Assembly (NCBI RefSeq): GCF_028561275.1
Contig: NZ_JAQQTF010000002.1
Location: 951,592 to 1,015,591, forward strand
Source: Aureisphaera galaxeae
GTDB taxonomy: Bacteria > Bacteroidota > Bacteroidia > Flavobacteriales > Flavobacteriaceae
Length of the DNA stretch: 64,000 nt
Reading direction: 5' to 3'
Shown here: in pieces, positions 17,384-25,639 of the stretch
Position numbering within the stretch: position 1 is the first letter of the stretch
Layout: every line of letters starts with the position of its first letter
Notes under the pieces: generated by a model
What the model was told of the DNA's origin: nothing
Database searches by the model: none
The model's input: only the letters and a program-made list of their open reading frames with translations
Position numbers and translations under genes: made by a program

Positions 17384-18250
17384 TTATGCTGTGATTTCCC
17401 GTAAAGGTTGGTTCTGTATAAGATCCAAATACAGGTTGATCTTTCGTTTCAAATCTTTTCTATGGCTAATGAAATCCAAGAAACCGTGATCCTGCACGAA
17501 TTCTGCGGTCTGGAAGCCTTCAGGTAATTCTTTTCCAGTAGTATCACGTACTACACGGGGACCCGCAAAACCAATCAAAGCTCCGGGTTCACTAATGTTG
17601 ATATCCCCCAACATGGCAAAGGAAGCCGTAGTTCCTCCAGTAGTGGGATCGGTACACAATGAAATGTATGGGATTTTAGCTTCAGCCAATTGTGCCAATT
17701 GGGCACTGGTCTTAGCCAACTGCATTAAAGAAAGGGCAGCCTCCATCATTCGGGCACCTCCACTTTTTGAAATCATTAAAAACGGAAGTTTCTTTTTAAG
17801 GGCATAACCCGCCGCACGTGCAATTTTCTCACCCACAACACTTCCCATAGAACCACCAATAAAGCTGAAATCCATACAGGCAACAACCAAGTCCTTGCCC
17901 ATTGATTTACCTACTGCAGTGCGCACGGCATCTTTAAGTCCGGTCTTTTCTTGGGCCGCTTTTAAACGGTCCGTATATTTTTTGCTGTCTTCGAATTTAA
18001 GGGGATCTTTGGAGGTAAGACCTGCATCCAATTCCTTGAATTTATTATCGTCGAACAGGATTTCGAAATACTCTTTGCTACCTATGCGTACATGGTAACC
18101 GTCTTCGGGACTTACATAAAAGTTCTTTTCGAGTTCTTCGGCATCTACGATTTTCCCAGTTGGGGATTTGTACCAGAGTCCTTTAGGAACGTCCTTTTTT
18201 TCTTCCGTAGGGGTTTGTATCCCCTTTTTCGTTCTTTTAAACCAAGCCAT
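17384..18250 (-). CDS. accD: Acetyl-CoA carboxylase carboxyltransferase subunit beta
   Basis: 288 aa. With AccA it transfers the carboxyl group from biotin to acetyl-CoA, the first committed step of fatty acid synthesis. Crotonase-fold signatures are clear: [53 protein letters not shown] and [12 protein letters not shown]. The N-terminal zinc ribbon of other AccD proteins (four Cys) is present in outline, but its cysteines are gone: the first pair reads KSPTGK and the second SPED. It lies 21 nt downstream of fbaA, so the two are probably co-transcribed. Confidence 0.95.
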   Translation of the reverse strand: MAWFKRTKKGIQTPTEEKKDVPKGLWYKSPTGKIVDAEELEKNFYVSPEDGYHVRIGSKEYFEILFDDNKFKELDAGLTSKDPLKFEDSKKYTDRLKAAQEKTGLKDAVRTAVGKSMGKDLVVACMDFSFIGGSMGSVVGEKIARAAGYALKKKLPFLMISKSGGARMMEAALSLMQLAKTSAQLAQLAEAKIPYISLCTDPTTGGTTASFAMLGDINISEPGALIGFAGPRVVRDTTGKELPEGFQTAEFVQDHGFLDFISHRKDLKRKINLYLDLIQNQPLREITA

Positions 18251-18271
18251 AATGAGGAGGAGTTAGTCTAG

Positions 18272-19342
18272 TTAGGAAAGTGTGTTAACGTTGTTTAAGT
18301 CTTCGAAAGCTTGAATTAAGCGCTTTTTGAACGTAAGCTCTCCTTCGCGCAACCACTTTCTTGGGTCATAATATTTTTTGTTGGGAATATCCCCGCCATC
18401 CGGATTTCCAATTTGGGTCCTAAGATAGTCAATATTATTAGTCATATAATCACGGATTCCCTCGTTGAAGGCAAATTGAAGGTCGGTGTCGATATTCATC
18501 TTCACCACCCCATAGCCAATAGCTTCGCGAATTTCTTCCAGGGTAGAACCACTTCCGCCGTGGAATACAAAGTCGATTGGGTTGTATCCTGTTCCATATT
18601 TCTGCTGCACGAACTCTTGGGAGTTTTTTAGAATCTTAGGAGTCAATTTTACATTCCCGGGTTTGTACACCCCGTGTACATTTCCGAAGGCAGCGGCCAC
18701 AGTAAACCGATCGCTTACTTTCTTTAGTTCTTCGTATGCATACGCTACTTCTTCGGGCTGGGTGTATAATTTAGAGCTGTCCACATCGGTATTGTCCACA
18801 CCATCTTCTTCACCACCGGTAATCCCCAATTCTATTTCTAGGGTCATGTCCATTTTGGACATACGCTCCAAGTATTTTTTACAGATTTCAATATTTTCTT
18901 CAATGGGTTCTTCAGACAGGTCGATCATGTGCGAGCTGTACAAAGAAGCTCCTGTTTTATTGTAATGAGCCTCACCGGCATCCAATAAACCATCGATCCA
19001 AGGAAGTAATTTTTTAGCACAGTGGTCCGTATGAAGGATCACGGTAGCACCATAGGCCTTGGCCATTTCATGAATATGGTAGGCTCCTGCAACTCCACCA
19101 GCAATAGCGGCTTTTTGCCCCTCGTTGGAAAGTCCTTTTCCGGCATTAAATTGCGCTCCACCATTCGAAAACTGAACGATCACGGGAGAATTAAGCTCCT
19201 TGGCGGTCTCCAAAACGGTATTGATACTATTGGACCCAACTACATTCACTGCAGGCATGGCGAATCCTTTTTCTTTTGCTAGTTGATGTATTTTCTGAAC
19301 ATCTTTTCCAGTGGCCACACCGGGTTTAATGTCGTAGCTCAT
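18272..19342 (-). CDS. fbaA: Class II fructose-bisphosphate aldolase
   Basis: 356 aa, the length of the long class IIA enzymes. It cleaves fructose 1,6-bisphosphate to glyceraldehyde 3-phosphate and dihydroxyacetone phosphate in glycolysis. Signatures are HTDHCAKKLLPWIDGLLD (Asp and zinc-binding His), MTLEIELGITGGEEDGVDN, FGNVHGVYKPGNVKL (zinc His) and FVFHGGSGST (zinc His). It lies just upstream of accD. Confidence 0.95.
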   Translation of the reverse strand: MSYDIKPGVATGKDVQKIHQLAKEKGFAMPAVNVVGSNSINTVLETAKELNSPVIVQFSNGGAQFNAGKGLSNEGQKAAIAGGVAGAYHIHEMAKAYGATVILHTDHCAKKLLPWIDGLLDAGEAHYNKTGASLYSSHMIDLSEEPIEENIEICKKYLERMSKMDMTLEIELGITGGEEDGVDNTDVDSSKLYTQPEEVAYAYEELKKVSDRFTVAAAFGNVHGVYKPGNVKLTPKILKNSQEFVQQKYGTGYNPIDFVFHGGSGSTLEEIREAIGYGVVKMNIDTDLQFAFNEGIRDYMTNNIDYLRTQIGNPDGGDIPNKKYYDPRKWLREGELTFKKRLIQAFEDLNNVNTLS

Positions 19343-19385
19343 AAGTTGTCATATTTAGGGGGTAAAAATAACAAAAAATGGTGGT

Positions 19386-21938
19386 TTAAAATGGATAGTT
19401 GATACCAATGTTCAATACCGAATTTTTGAAGTTGTAATCCTTGAACCACCTTTGGCCTTCTGTTCTTGCAGGGTCGTAGGTTTTAAAGCCCACATCGAAC
19501 CGCAATACGAAAAATCCGAAGTCGTACCGCAATCCCAATCCAGAAGCGACCGCCAGCTCCGAAAGATCGGAGAAATCATTGAATTTAAAGGCTTCCCGTT
19601 CCTCGTTGTCCAATACATTCCAAATGTTTCCAGCATCTATAAAGAAGGCGCCCTTAAAACCTCCTAAAATGGTGTAACGGTATTCTGCATTCAATGCCAA
19701 CTTTAAATTGGCTTCGTTAAAATCGAGGATTCCTCCACTGCTTCCAGGTCCCAAATCATAGGCTCTCCATCCACGATTGTCGTTGGCACCCCCAGCAAAG
19801 TAACTACGTGTAAAGGGAATACTGTTGCTATTGCCATACGGAATGGCTATACCTCCAAAGGCTCGAATAGCAAAAATGGAATTGTTGTTCAACTCCCAGT
19901 GTTTTATATAGTCGGTTTCAAATTTTACATATTGGGAGAAAACCACCCCAAAGGTTTCAAAATTTTCATCTTCGTTCTTTTCCAAACCTATAGAAGAAGC
20001 AATAGTAGAAAGTAGATTTCCTGCGGCTTCCACTTTCCACCGAAAACGGGACCAGCTAAAGTCATAGATTCCTTCACGCGTATCCCGGGACCAATTAAAA
20101 GTAGAAGCAAAGATGAGGTTGTCTTCGGTAAGGCGATCCTGTCGTTGGTTTATGCTTCGCAACTCATCTAATGTGGTATCGTCCAATGAAAGGGGGTTGT
20201 CTGGAGAAAGACTGAATTGAATAAAATTATCGGCCTCCGTTGGGATTCCCAATGAGTTCCCATCTTCAAAAACATAGTCCGAATTTTGGGCAATCTCATT
20301 CAGTTGGTCATACGAGGTTTGGTAAACATTAAAGTAATTGTTCGTATTCAAATTTCGAACGTATTGCACATTCACCAAATCGAACTGATTGGTACGAATG
20401 GTCTGCGGTTTCCATCGGTAGCTGAAGATTCCATTAAAATTCTGCCTATCCAGTCCAATGTTGTTCTGCGCATTGATCCCCACACTTATGCTCGTGAATG
20501 GAGACATATATTTAGGAATAATCTTATTGGTGTTCACTGGGAATAGGATGGAAGGGAGCGTAAGCTTAACATCTGCACCCACATCGGAGGTATTGAAAAA
20601 GCTACTATCACTGTCGGCGTTGTCTTTGGAGGCACCCACACTTCCCGATGCAGATATTTCCAGGTTTTCTGCCCCTCTAAACACGTTTCGGATAAGGAAA
20701 CTACCGCTAAATCCAATCCCGAATTGCTGAATGGTAGAGGTATACGCATCAAAATCCACACTGGCGGTATATTTCTTTTTTGGTGTTAGGAGAATACTGG
20801 CAATGAGTCCCGTTCCCGTAGAGTCGTTAGGATCTTGTCTATAACTAATATTCGGATATCTAAAATTCCGAAGTTCCCTTAACTGATTATAGGTGAGCGT
20901 ACGGTCAATATCCCTGAATATTTCCCCAGGAGTAATGGAAACAGCATTGGTGATGGCCTTGGGGCGATATTTTAATTTGTCGTAGCTGAATAATTTATAG
21001 CCCGCATAGGTGGTAGAGTCGGTTAGGGTACTATCCCTATTGGCATACGCAGCGTCTGTAACTATGCGTACTTCATTTATTTTGTGAATTTGAAAGGGAA
21101 CGCTTATGGTCGAATCTCCCTGAGCGATCCTACGATTGGGAATGATGTAGTCGATATGGACTTTATGTCCCGTATTGTTAGTATCGGCATCGAACCCGAT
21201 ATAATCCTGATCGAAATAGTAAAGCCCCGAGTTTCGAAACTGAATGTTAAGTCGATCCCGCTCATTCACAAAATCGTTGGCATTGTACTGTTTGCCCGGC
21301 ACAATAAAGGTATTCTCCTTGGTAAGTTGAAAAAGGGAATCTACGATGGGGGAGCTTATTTTTTCTGAAATGGAATCGATAAAATACGGTTTACGTTTGG
21401 TAATGTTATAGGTAATACTTCCGCGCTTTTCTTGCGTGGTATCCTTTTCAATTTTATAAGTGCCATCTACATTAAACCATCCTTGGGTAAAATAATACCG
21501 CTTCAATTCGCGCAATGATTTTTTGGTTTTTCGCTCTTCGATCACCACAGGGGCACTCCCTGTACGTTTTATCCAATCATGGATATTCACCTTTGTCCTG
21601 CCAATCCCTTCCACTTGCTTTCTCGAAATGAGGTTGCTAAGGCGTTCCAGTCGTTTGGGTTTGCGGTGTAGCCAATCCTGAAAGGTAGAATCGGGTTTCT
21701 CCTCGGCCATATTGTAAAAGTGAAGTCCGAAAGGAACTCCCAGTACAGGAATCTTGGGGTTGGGTTTTTGGTTTATAAGACTATTCAGCTCACTGTCGTT
21801 CACTTCTTCACCATCGACAACGATTGCATTTTCGGTAAGTAAGAGCTCGTTTTCCTTGACATGTTTCACTGTGTTACAGGAGAAGAGGAGCATCACAGTT
21901 CCTAAAATTAATGATATTTTTGTGAGGATTTGAGCCAA
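19386..21938 (-). CDS. tamL: TamL: lipoprotein-type BamA/TamA-family outer-membrane assembly protein
   Basis: 850 aa from a TTG at 21936-21938. The start is chosen because it gives a compact lipoprotein signal, AQILTKISLILGTVMLLFSC, and sits just after a full promoter; an in-frame ATG at 22019 would make an over-long signal. After Cys the sequence CNTVKHVKENELLLTENAIVVDG matches Bacteroidota TamL, a lipid-anchored TamA variant. POTRA-like repeats span about residues 25-370, followed by an Omp85 beta-barrel to the C-terminal NSVLNIGINYPF, with FTRSYFAGGANDNRGWRAYDLGPG as the conserved loop region. The likely role is insertion of outer-membrane proteins. Confidence 0.88.
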   Translation of the reverse strand: MAQILTKISLILGTVMLLFSCNTVKHVKENELLLTENAIVVDGEEVNDSELNSLINQKPNPKIPVLGVPFGLHFYNMAEEKPDSTFQDWLHRKPKRLERLSNLISRKQVEGIGRTKVNIHDWIKRTGSAPVVIEERKTKKSLRELKRYYFTQGWFNVDGTYKIEKDTTQEKRGSITYNITKRKPYFIDSISEKISSPIVDSLFQLTKENTFIVPGKQYNANDFVNERDRLNIQFRNSGLYYFDQDYIGFDADTNNTGHKVHIDYIIPNRRIAQGDSTISVPFQIHKINEVRIVTDAAYANRDSTLTDSTTYAGYKLFSYDKLKYRPKAITNAVSITPGEIFRDIDRTLTYNQLRELRNFRYPNISYRQDPNDSTGTGLIASILLTPKKKYTASVDFDAYTSTIQQFGIGFSGSFLIRNVFRGAENLEISASGSVGASKDNADSDSSFFNTSDVGADVKLTLPSILFPVNTNKIIPKYMSPFTSISVGINAQNNIGLDRQNFNGIFSYRWKPQTIRTNQFDLVNVQYVRNLNTNNYFNVYQTSYDQLNEIAQNSDYVFEDGNSLGIPTEADNFIQFSLSPDNPLSLDDTTLDELRSINQRQDRLTEDNLIFASTFNWSRDTREGIYDFSWSRFRWKVEAAGNLLSTIASSIGLEKNEDENFETFGVVFSQYVKFETDYIKHWELNNNSIFAIRAFGGIAIPYGNSNSIPFTRSYFAGGANDNRGWRAYDLGPGSSGGILDFNEANLKLALNAEYRYTILGGFKGAFFIDAGNIWNVLDNEEREAFKFNDFSDLSELAVASGLGLRYDFGFFVLRFDVGFKTYDPARTEGQRWFKDYNFKNSVLNIGINYPF
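21915..21922 (+). promoter_or_regulatory. Candidate -7 box for the TrmH-family gene
   Basis: TATTTTTG matches TAnnTTTG and lies 53 nt before the TTG start at 21975. No -33 box was found. It lies inside the 5' end of tamL. Confidence 0.35.
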
Positions 21939-21959
21939 AGAGTTCGAGTTTCTCAACTT

Positions 21960-21993
21960 CAAAAATACTATATTTTGATTAGCAAGAATCAAA
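21960..21993 (-). promoter_or_regulatory. Promoter of tamL inside the TrmH-family gene
   Basis: On the minus strand TTTG (21993-21990) is followed after 22 nt by TATTTTTG (21967-21960). A transcript would begin about 15 nt before the TTG at 21938. The element overlaps the start of the divergent methyltransferase gene. Confidence 0.5.
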
Positions 21994-22703
21994 TTAAACT
22001 TATAACGGGACTCCATCAAAAAAAGTACCGAAATAAATACGGGCTATTCATAGCCGAAGGTCCAAAGATCATTGAGGACCTGTTAACAGCAGGAATGCAA
22101 TTACATTCCTTCTTCGCTACAGAAGATGCCTCGCACATTGCTACTGGCTTTGAGATAGTTACCCATGCCGAGCTCAAAAAAATAAGTGCACTAGCTACTG
22201 CCAATACCATGTTGGCCGTTTTTCATATTCCCGAAACAGGAAGCATTTCCGAAGAAGGACTCACCGTAGTTCTGGATTCCGTGCGGGATCCTGGGAATCT
22301 GGGAACCATCATCCGTCTTTGCGATTGGTTTGGGGTTTCTCAAGTGATTTGCTCACCCGATACGGTAGATTGTTTCAACCCTAAAGTCGTGCAGGCCACC
22401 ATGGGGTCCATTGCAAGGGTTGCATTGCATTATAGGGAGCTACCTTCCTTTCTTAGCACCGCTAAACTTCCAACATACGCTGCGGTTATGGATGGCACTT
22501 CGGTATATAAGGAGACACTGTCCCAAAACGCCCTGTTGATTATGGGGAATGAGGCCAATGGAATTTCTTCGGAAGTAGAAGCGTTGGTTACCAACAGGAT
22601 TACCATTCCTTATTTTGGAAATCCGGAGACAGCCGAGAGCCTCAATGTGGCTACAGCAACAGGGATTCTTCTAAACGAATTTCGTAGGGCTACTGGAAAG
22701 TAA
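21975..22703 (+). CDS. TrmH/SpoU-family RNA 2'-O-methyltransferase
   Basis: 242 aa from a TTG at 21975; the reading then begins ISKNQIKLITGLHQKKYR, the expected start of this family. An earlier TTG at 21930 adds residues with no family counterpart. The N-terminal substrate-binding domain is about residues 1-75. The SPOUT methyltransferase domain has its three motifs: VRDPGNLGTIIRLCDWFG, LLIMGNEANGIS and IPYFGNPETAESLNVATATGILLNEF. It methylates a ribose of tRNA or rRNA with S-adenosylmethionine; the exact nucleotide cannot be inferred. It is divergent from and closely packed against tamL. Confidence 0.92.
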   Translation: MISKNQIKLITGLHQKKYRNKYGLFIAEGPKIIEDLLTAGMQLHSFFATEDASHIATGFEIVTHAELKKISALATANTMLAVFHIPETGSISEEGLTVVLDSVRDPGNLGTIIRLCDWFGVSQVICSPDTVDCFNPKVVQATMGSIARVALHYRELPSFLSTAKLPTYAAVMDGTSVYKETLSQNALLIMGNEANGISSEVEALVTNRITIPYFGNPETAESLNVATATGILLNEFRRATGK

Positions 22704-23400
22704 AATTGATAAAGATTCCTCTTGTGCCCAAGTTCGAAATGTTCGAGGTCCATGGACTGTCGGGGTCATCGTCTGCCACCAATTCATTGCTCGTGGCAAA
22801 AACCCCACGTATGGAAGGGGTAAATTTAAAGTAGTATAGGTAAAAATCGACCCCAAAGCCCAATTCAAAGTAATTGGTGCTTCGTGTCATTCTAAACTGG
22901 CCTTCGTTATTGTCCTCTGGGTTCTGTTCATTACTGCTTAAGTTGATGGAAGAGGAAACTCCGGCAACAATAAAGGGTTTAAAATTATTGAGACGTTTGG
23001 TAGAGAATTTCACCAATAAAGGTACATGTATATAGGTGGATTTTACTTCACGCAAGGCATCATTTTCCTCAATAAAATTGGGGAAACGCAAATTTCTTTG
23101 GGTGAAATATAGCCCCGGTTCCAAGCGAAGGTTGATGTATTTGTTAACGCGCATGTCTCCAATAAGCCCCACATTAAATCCTGCTTGACTTTCTACAGAA
23201 ATGTCCGTTAATTCATCATTGATCTGGTTGTTGTATTCTATCTTGAAATCATAACTGTTGAATCCCAAAAAATACCCCCACGAAAGGAATCGCTTATCGA
23301 AGTTTTCAATATTGGCCAGGCGCTCTTTACTGAAAAGCTGCGCATAGGAACTTTGTCCCAGCAATAGAAAACCTATGATTACTATAATCTGTCTCATCAT
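22690..23400 (-). CDS. PorT-like outer-membrane protein, T9SS-associated
   Basis: 236 aa. The signal peptide is residues 1-20 (SSYAQ). The rest is a series of amphipathic strands typical of an eight-stranded outer-membrane barrel (INLRLEPGLYFTQRNLRF, STYIHVPLLVKFSTK, FKPFIVAGVSSSINLSS, YFELGFGVDFYLYYFKFTPSIRG) with the terminal aromatic FINFTFQ. Length, pattern and position directly after ubiE fit PorT/SprT, which is needed for type IX secretion in Porphyromonas and Flavobacterium. The start codon overlaps the ubiE stop by 4 nt. The 3' end overlaps the convergent methyltransferase by 14 nt. Confidence 0.75.
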   Translation of the reverse strand: MMRQIIVIIGFLLLGQSSYAQLFSKERLANIENFDKRFLSWGYFLGFNSYDFKIEYNNQINDELTDISVESQAGFNVGLIGDMRVNKYINLRLEPGLYFTQRNLRFPNFIEENDALREVKSTYIHVPLLVKFSTKRLNNFKPFIVAGVSSSINLSSNEQNPEDNNEGQFRMTRSTNYFELGFGVDFYLYYFKFTPSIRGVFATSNELVADDDPDSPWTSNISNLGTRGIFINFTFQ

Positions 23401-24122
23401 TTTGTAGCGGTGTAAATAGTAGCTACACCCAAAGTCTGGGGTTTATTTTCAACCTCTATAAACCCAATTTTCCTTAAAATATTGTTGAGTTTTTCCCCGA
23501 AAGGGAAAACGGATGCACTTTCGCTTAAATACTTGTAAGCCACCTTGTCTTTAGAAAACAATTTGCCAATGACGGGCATAATGCCTTTGGTGTACATATA
23601 ATAGCCTTGTTTCCAGGGGAATCGGGTGGGTACACTCGTTTCTAAAATTATAAATTTCCCTTTGGGTGCTAGGACGCGAAGTATTTCTGAAAGCCCTTTT
23701 TCCAAATTTTCAAAATTTCGGATTCCGAAGGAAACGGTGATCGCGTCAAAGGAATTATCTTCAAATGGCAAAGCTTCGCTATCGCCCTTCACAAATGACA
23801 CATTTAGGGAAGCCCCAGTTGCCTTTTTTCTAGCTACCGAAAGCATGCCCTCACTAAGGTCCAATCCTACCACTTTGGCTTGGGGTATTTTTTTTGAAAA
23901 CTGTAAGGCCAAATCTCCGGTTCCCGTAGCTATATCCAAGATGGATTTAGGCTCGCCTTCGGCGATCATCCTAACCACTTTTTTTCGCCATTTTACGTCG
24001 GATCCCAAGGATATTACCCTATTAAGTCCATCGTAATTACCCGAAATAGTGTCGAACATCTGCTCAACTTGCTCTTTCTTACTGCCTTGGGCGTCTTTGT
24101 ATGGGGTAACTTGTTTGCTCAT
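23397..24122 (-). CDS. ubiE: Demethylmenaquinone methyltransferase
   Basis: 241 aa. It carries out the last step of menaquinone synthesis, C-methylation of demethylmenaquinone. Family signatures are the N-terminal VEQMFDTISGNYDGLNRVISLGSDVKWRKKVV, the SAM-binding ILDIATGTGDLALQF, GLDLSEGMLSVARKK, and the UbiE/MenG signature DAITVSFGIRNFENLEKGLSEILRVLAPKGKFIILE. It overlaps the porT-like gene by 4 nt. Menaquinone would be the electron acceptor for the Nqr complex encoded at 39247-45291. Confidence 0.95.
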   Translation of the reverse strand: MSKQVTPYKDAQGSKKEQVEQMFDTISGNYDGLNRVISLGSDVKWRKKVVRMIAEGEPKSILDIATGTGDLALQFSKKIPQAKVVGLDLSEGMLSVARKKATGASLNVSFVKGDSEALPFEDNSFDAITVSFGIRNFENLEKGLSEILRVLAPKGKFIILETSVPTRFPWKQGYYMYTKGIMPVIGKLFSKDKVAYKYLSESASVFPFGEKLNNILRKIGFIEVENKPQTLGVATIYTATK

Positions 24123-24138
24123 TAGCTTTAAACGGATG

Positions 24139-24146
24139 CAAAGCTA
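24139..24146 (-). promoter_or_regulatory. Candidate -7 box of ubiE
   Basis: TAGCTTTG on the minus strand matches TAnnTTTG, 17 nt before the start codon at 24122. No -33 box was found. Confidence 0.35.
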
Positions 24147-24256
24147 CGTACTTTTCAGATACTTTTCGCATAAGGATGTGTTTTCCTGTATGAAGTTGGA
24201 ATTTAAAGGGTTCCAATCTTGGTAAAGGCTTAACACAAGGAATGTGGGTAAATTTG

Positions 24257-24264
24257 TACCTTTG
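24257..24264 (+). promoter_or_regulatory. Candidate -7 box of trkA
   Basis: TACCTTTG matches TAnnTTTG and lies 25 nt before the ATG at 24290. No -33 box was found. Confidence 0.4.
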
Positions 24265-24289
24265 CCCCACTTATCCTTTATGGTTATTT

Positions 24290-25639
24290 ATGAAAATTAT
24301 TATTGCCGGTGCCGGTGAAGTAGGATTTCATTTAGCAAAACTCCTTTCTTTCGAGTCCCAAGATATTACCCTTATCGACACCAATCGTGAGTCGCTAGCC
24401 TATGCAGATACCCATTTGGATATCCGTGTTATTCGAGGTGATGCCACTTCTATATCCGTGCTTAAGGAATCTCGAGTTAATGGTACCGATCTTGTTATTG
24501 CGGTGACTTCTTCAGAAACCACCAATATTACGGTATGCGTGTTGGCCAAGCAGCTCGGAGCCAAAAGAACCATCGCCAGAATATCGAATACAGAATTCCT
24601 CGAAAACAAGGAAGAAGTCCAGTTTACCAAGTTTGGAATCGACGAACTCATTTCTCCAGAATCTTTGGCTTCTTCAGAAATTGAATTGCTTCTCAACCAA
24701 AGTGGATTTAACGATACCTATGAGTTTGAGGAGGGGGCGTTGACCATGATAGGACTTCAGTTGTCCCGAACGGCTGCTTTTGTTGGGAAAACGGTAAAGG
24801 AAGTTGGGTTTCAACATCCAGAATTAAAATATGTTCCTATCGCAATACAGCGCTATGGAACCCAATATACCTTGATCCCGAGAGGGGATACCAAGTTTAA
24901 GGAAGGGGACCAGGTATATTTTACCACCACCCAGGAAGGGGTGGAGCATATCTATAAACTTACCGGAAAGGTAAAGGAACCCATTAAGAATGTGATGATC
25001 CTTGGAGGGAGTAAAATTGGTTATAAAACTGCCAATGATCTCTGCAAGGGGAAATTTAATGTGAAGCTTATTGAAAACAGTAAGGAAAAGGCGTTCGAGA
25101 TTGCCGATGATATCCCTAGTTGTTTAGTAATTCATGGCGATGGGCGAAATGTGGAATTACTTCAGGAAGAGTCCATTCAGGAAATGGATGCCTTTATTTC
25201 GGTCACCGGAAATAGCGAAACCAATATCATGTCTTGCTTGGTGGCAAAGTCTAAGGGTGTAAAGAAAACGATCGCCTTGGTTGAGAATATGGATTACTTT
25301 CAGTTATCCCATTCCATAGGCATCGATACCCTTATCAATAAAAAGCTATTGGCTGCGAATAACATCTTCCGACATGTTAGAAAAGGGGAGATTGTAGCGA
25401 TGACGATGCTCAACAATATGAATGCGGAGTTATTGGAGTTCATTGTTTCTCCTTCTTCTGAAGTTTGCAATAAGGTGGTTCGTGAGATCGATTTTCCACG
25501 ATCTGCGATTATTGGTGGGGTGATTCGTGATGGAATCGGGATGATTGCCCTTGGGGATTTTGTTATTGAAAGTGGCGACCGTATCGTGGTCTGCTCACTT
25601 CCACAATCCATTAAGAAAGTAGAAAAACTATTCGTGTAA
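24290..25639 (+). CDS. trkA: Trk potassium uptake regulatory subunit TrkA
   Basis: 449 aa from the ATG at 24290; an ATG 16 codons upstream precedes the Rossmann start and lies ahead of the -7 box, so it is rejected. The peripheral NAD-binding subunit gates the TrkH K+ channel. Two tandem RCK units are visible: IIIAGAGEVGFHLAKLLS at the N-terminus with its TrkA-C part around residues 135-220, and VMILGGSKIGYKTANDL at about residue 234 with a second TrkA-C part at the end. The stop codon overlaps the trkH start by one base (TAATG). Confidence 0.95.
   Translation: MKIIIAGAGEVGFHLAKLLSFESQDITLIDTNRESLAYADTHLDIRVIRGDATSISVLKESRVNGTDLVIAVTSSETTNITVCVLAKQLGAKRTIARISNTEFLENKEEVQFTKFGIDELISPESLASSEIELLLNQSGFNDTYEFEEGALTMIGLQLSRTAAFVGKTVKEVGFQHPELKYVPIAIQRYGTQYTLIPRGDTKFKEGDQVYFTTTQEGVEHIYKLTGKVKEPIKNVMILGGSKIGYKTANDLCKGKFNVKLIENSKEKAFEIADDIPSCLVIHGDGRNVELLQEESIQEMDAFISVTGNSETNIMSCLVAKSKGVKKTIALVENMDYFQLSHSIGIDTLINKKLLAANNIFRHVRKGEIVAMTMLNNMNAELLEFIVSPSSEVCNKVVREIDFPRSAIIGGVIRDGIGMIALGDFVIESGDRIVVCSLPQSIKKVEKLFV

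Noticed and set aside
21939..22019. ATG start of tamL at 22019
   Set aside because: It would place 47 residues before the lipobox Cys and lie upstream of the predicted transcript start; the TTG at 21938 gives a normal lipoprotein signal.
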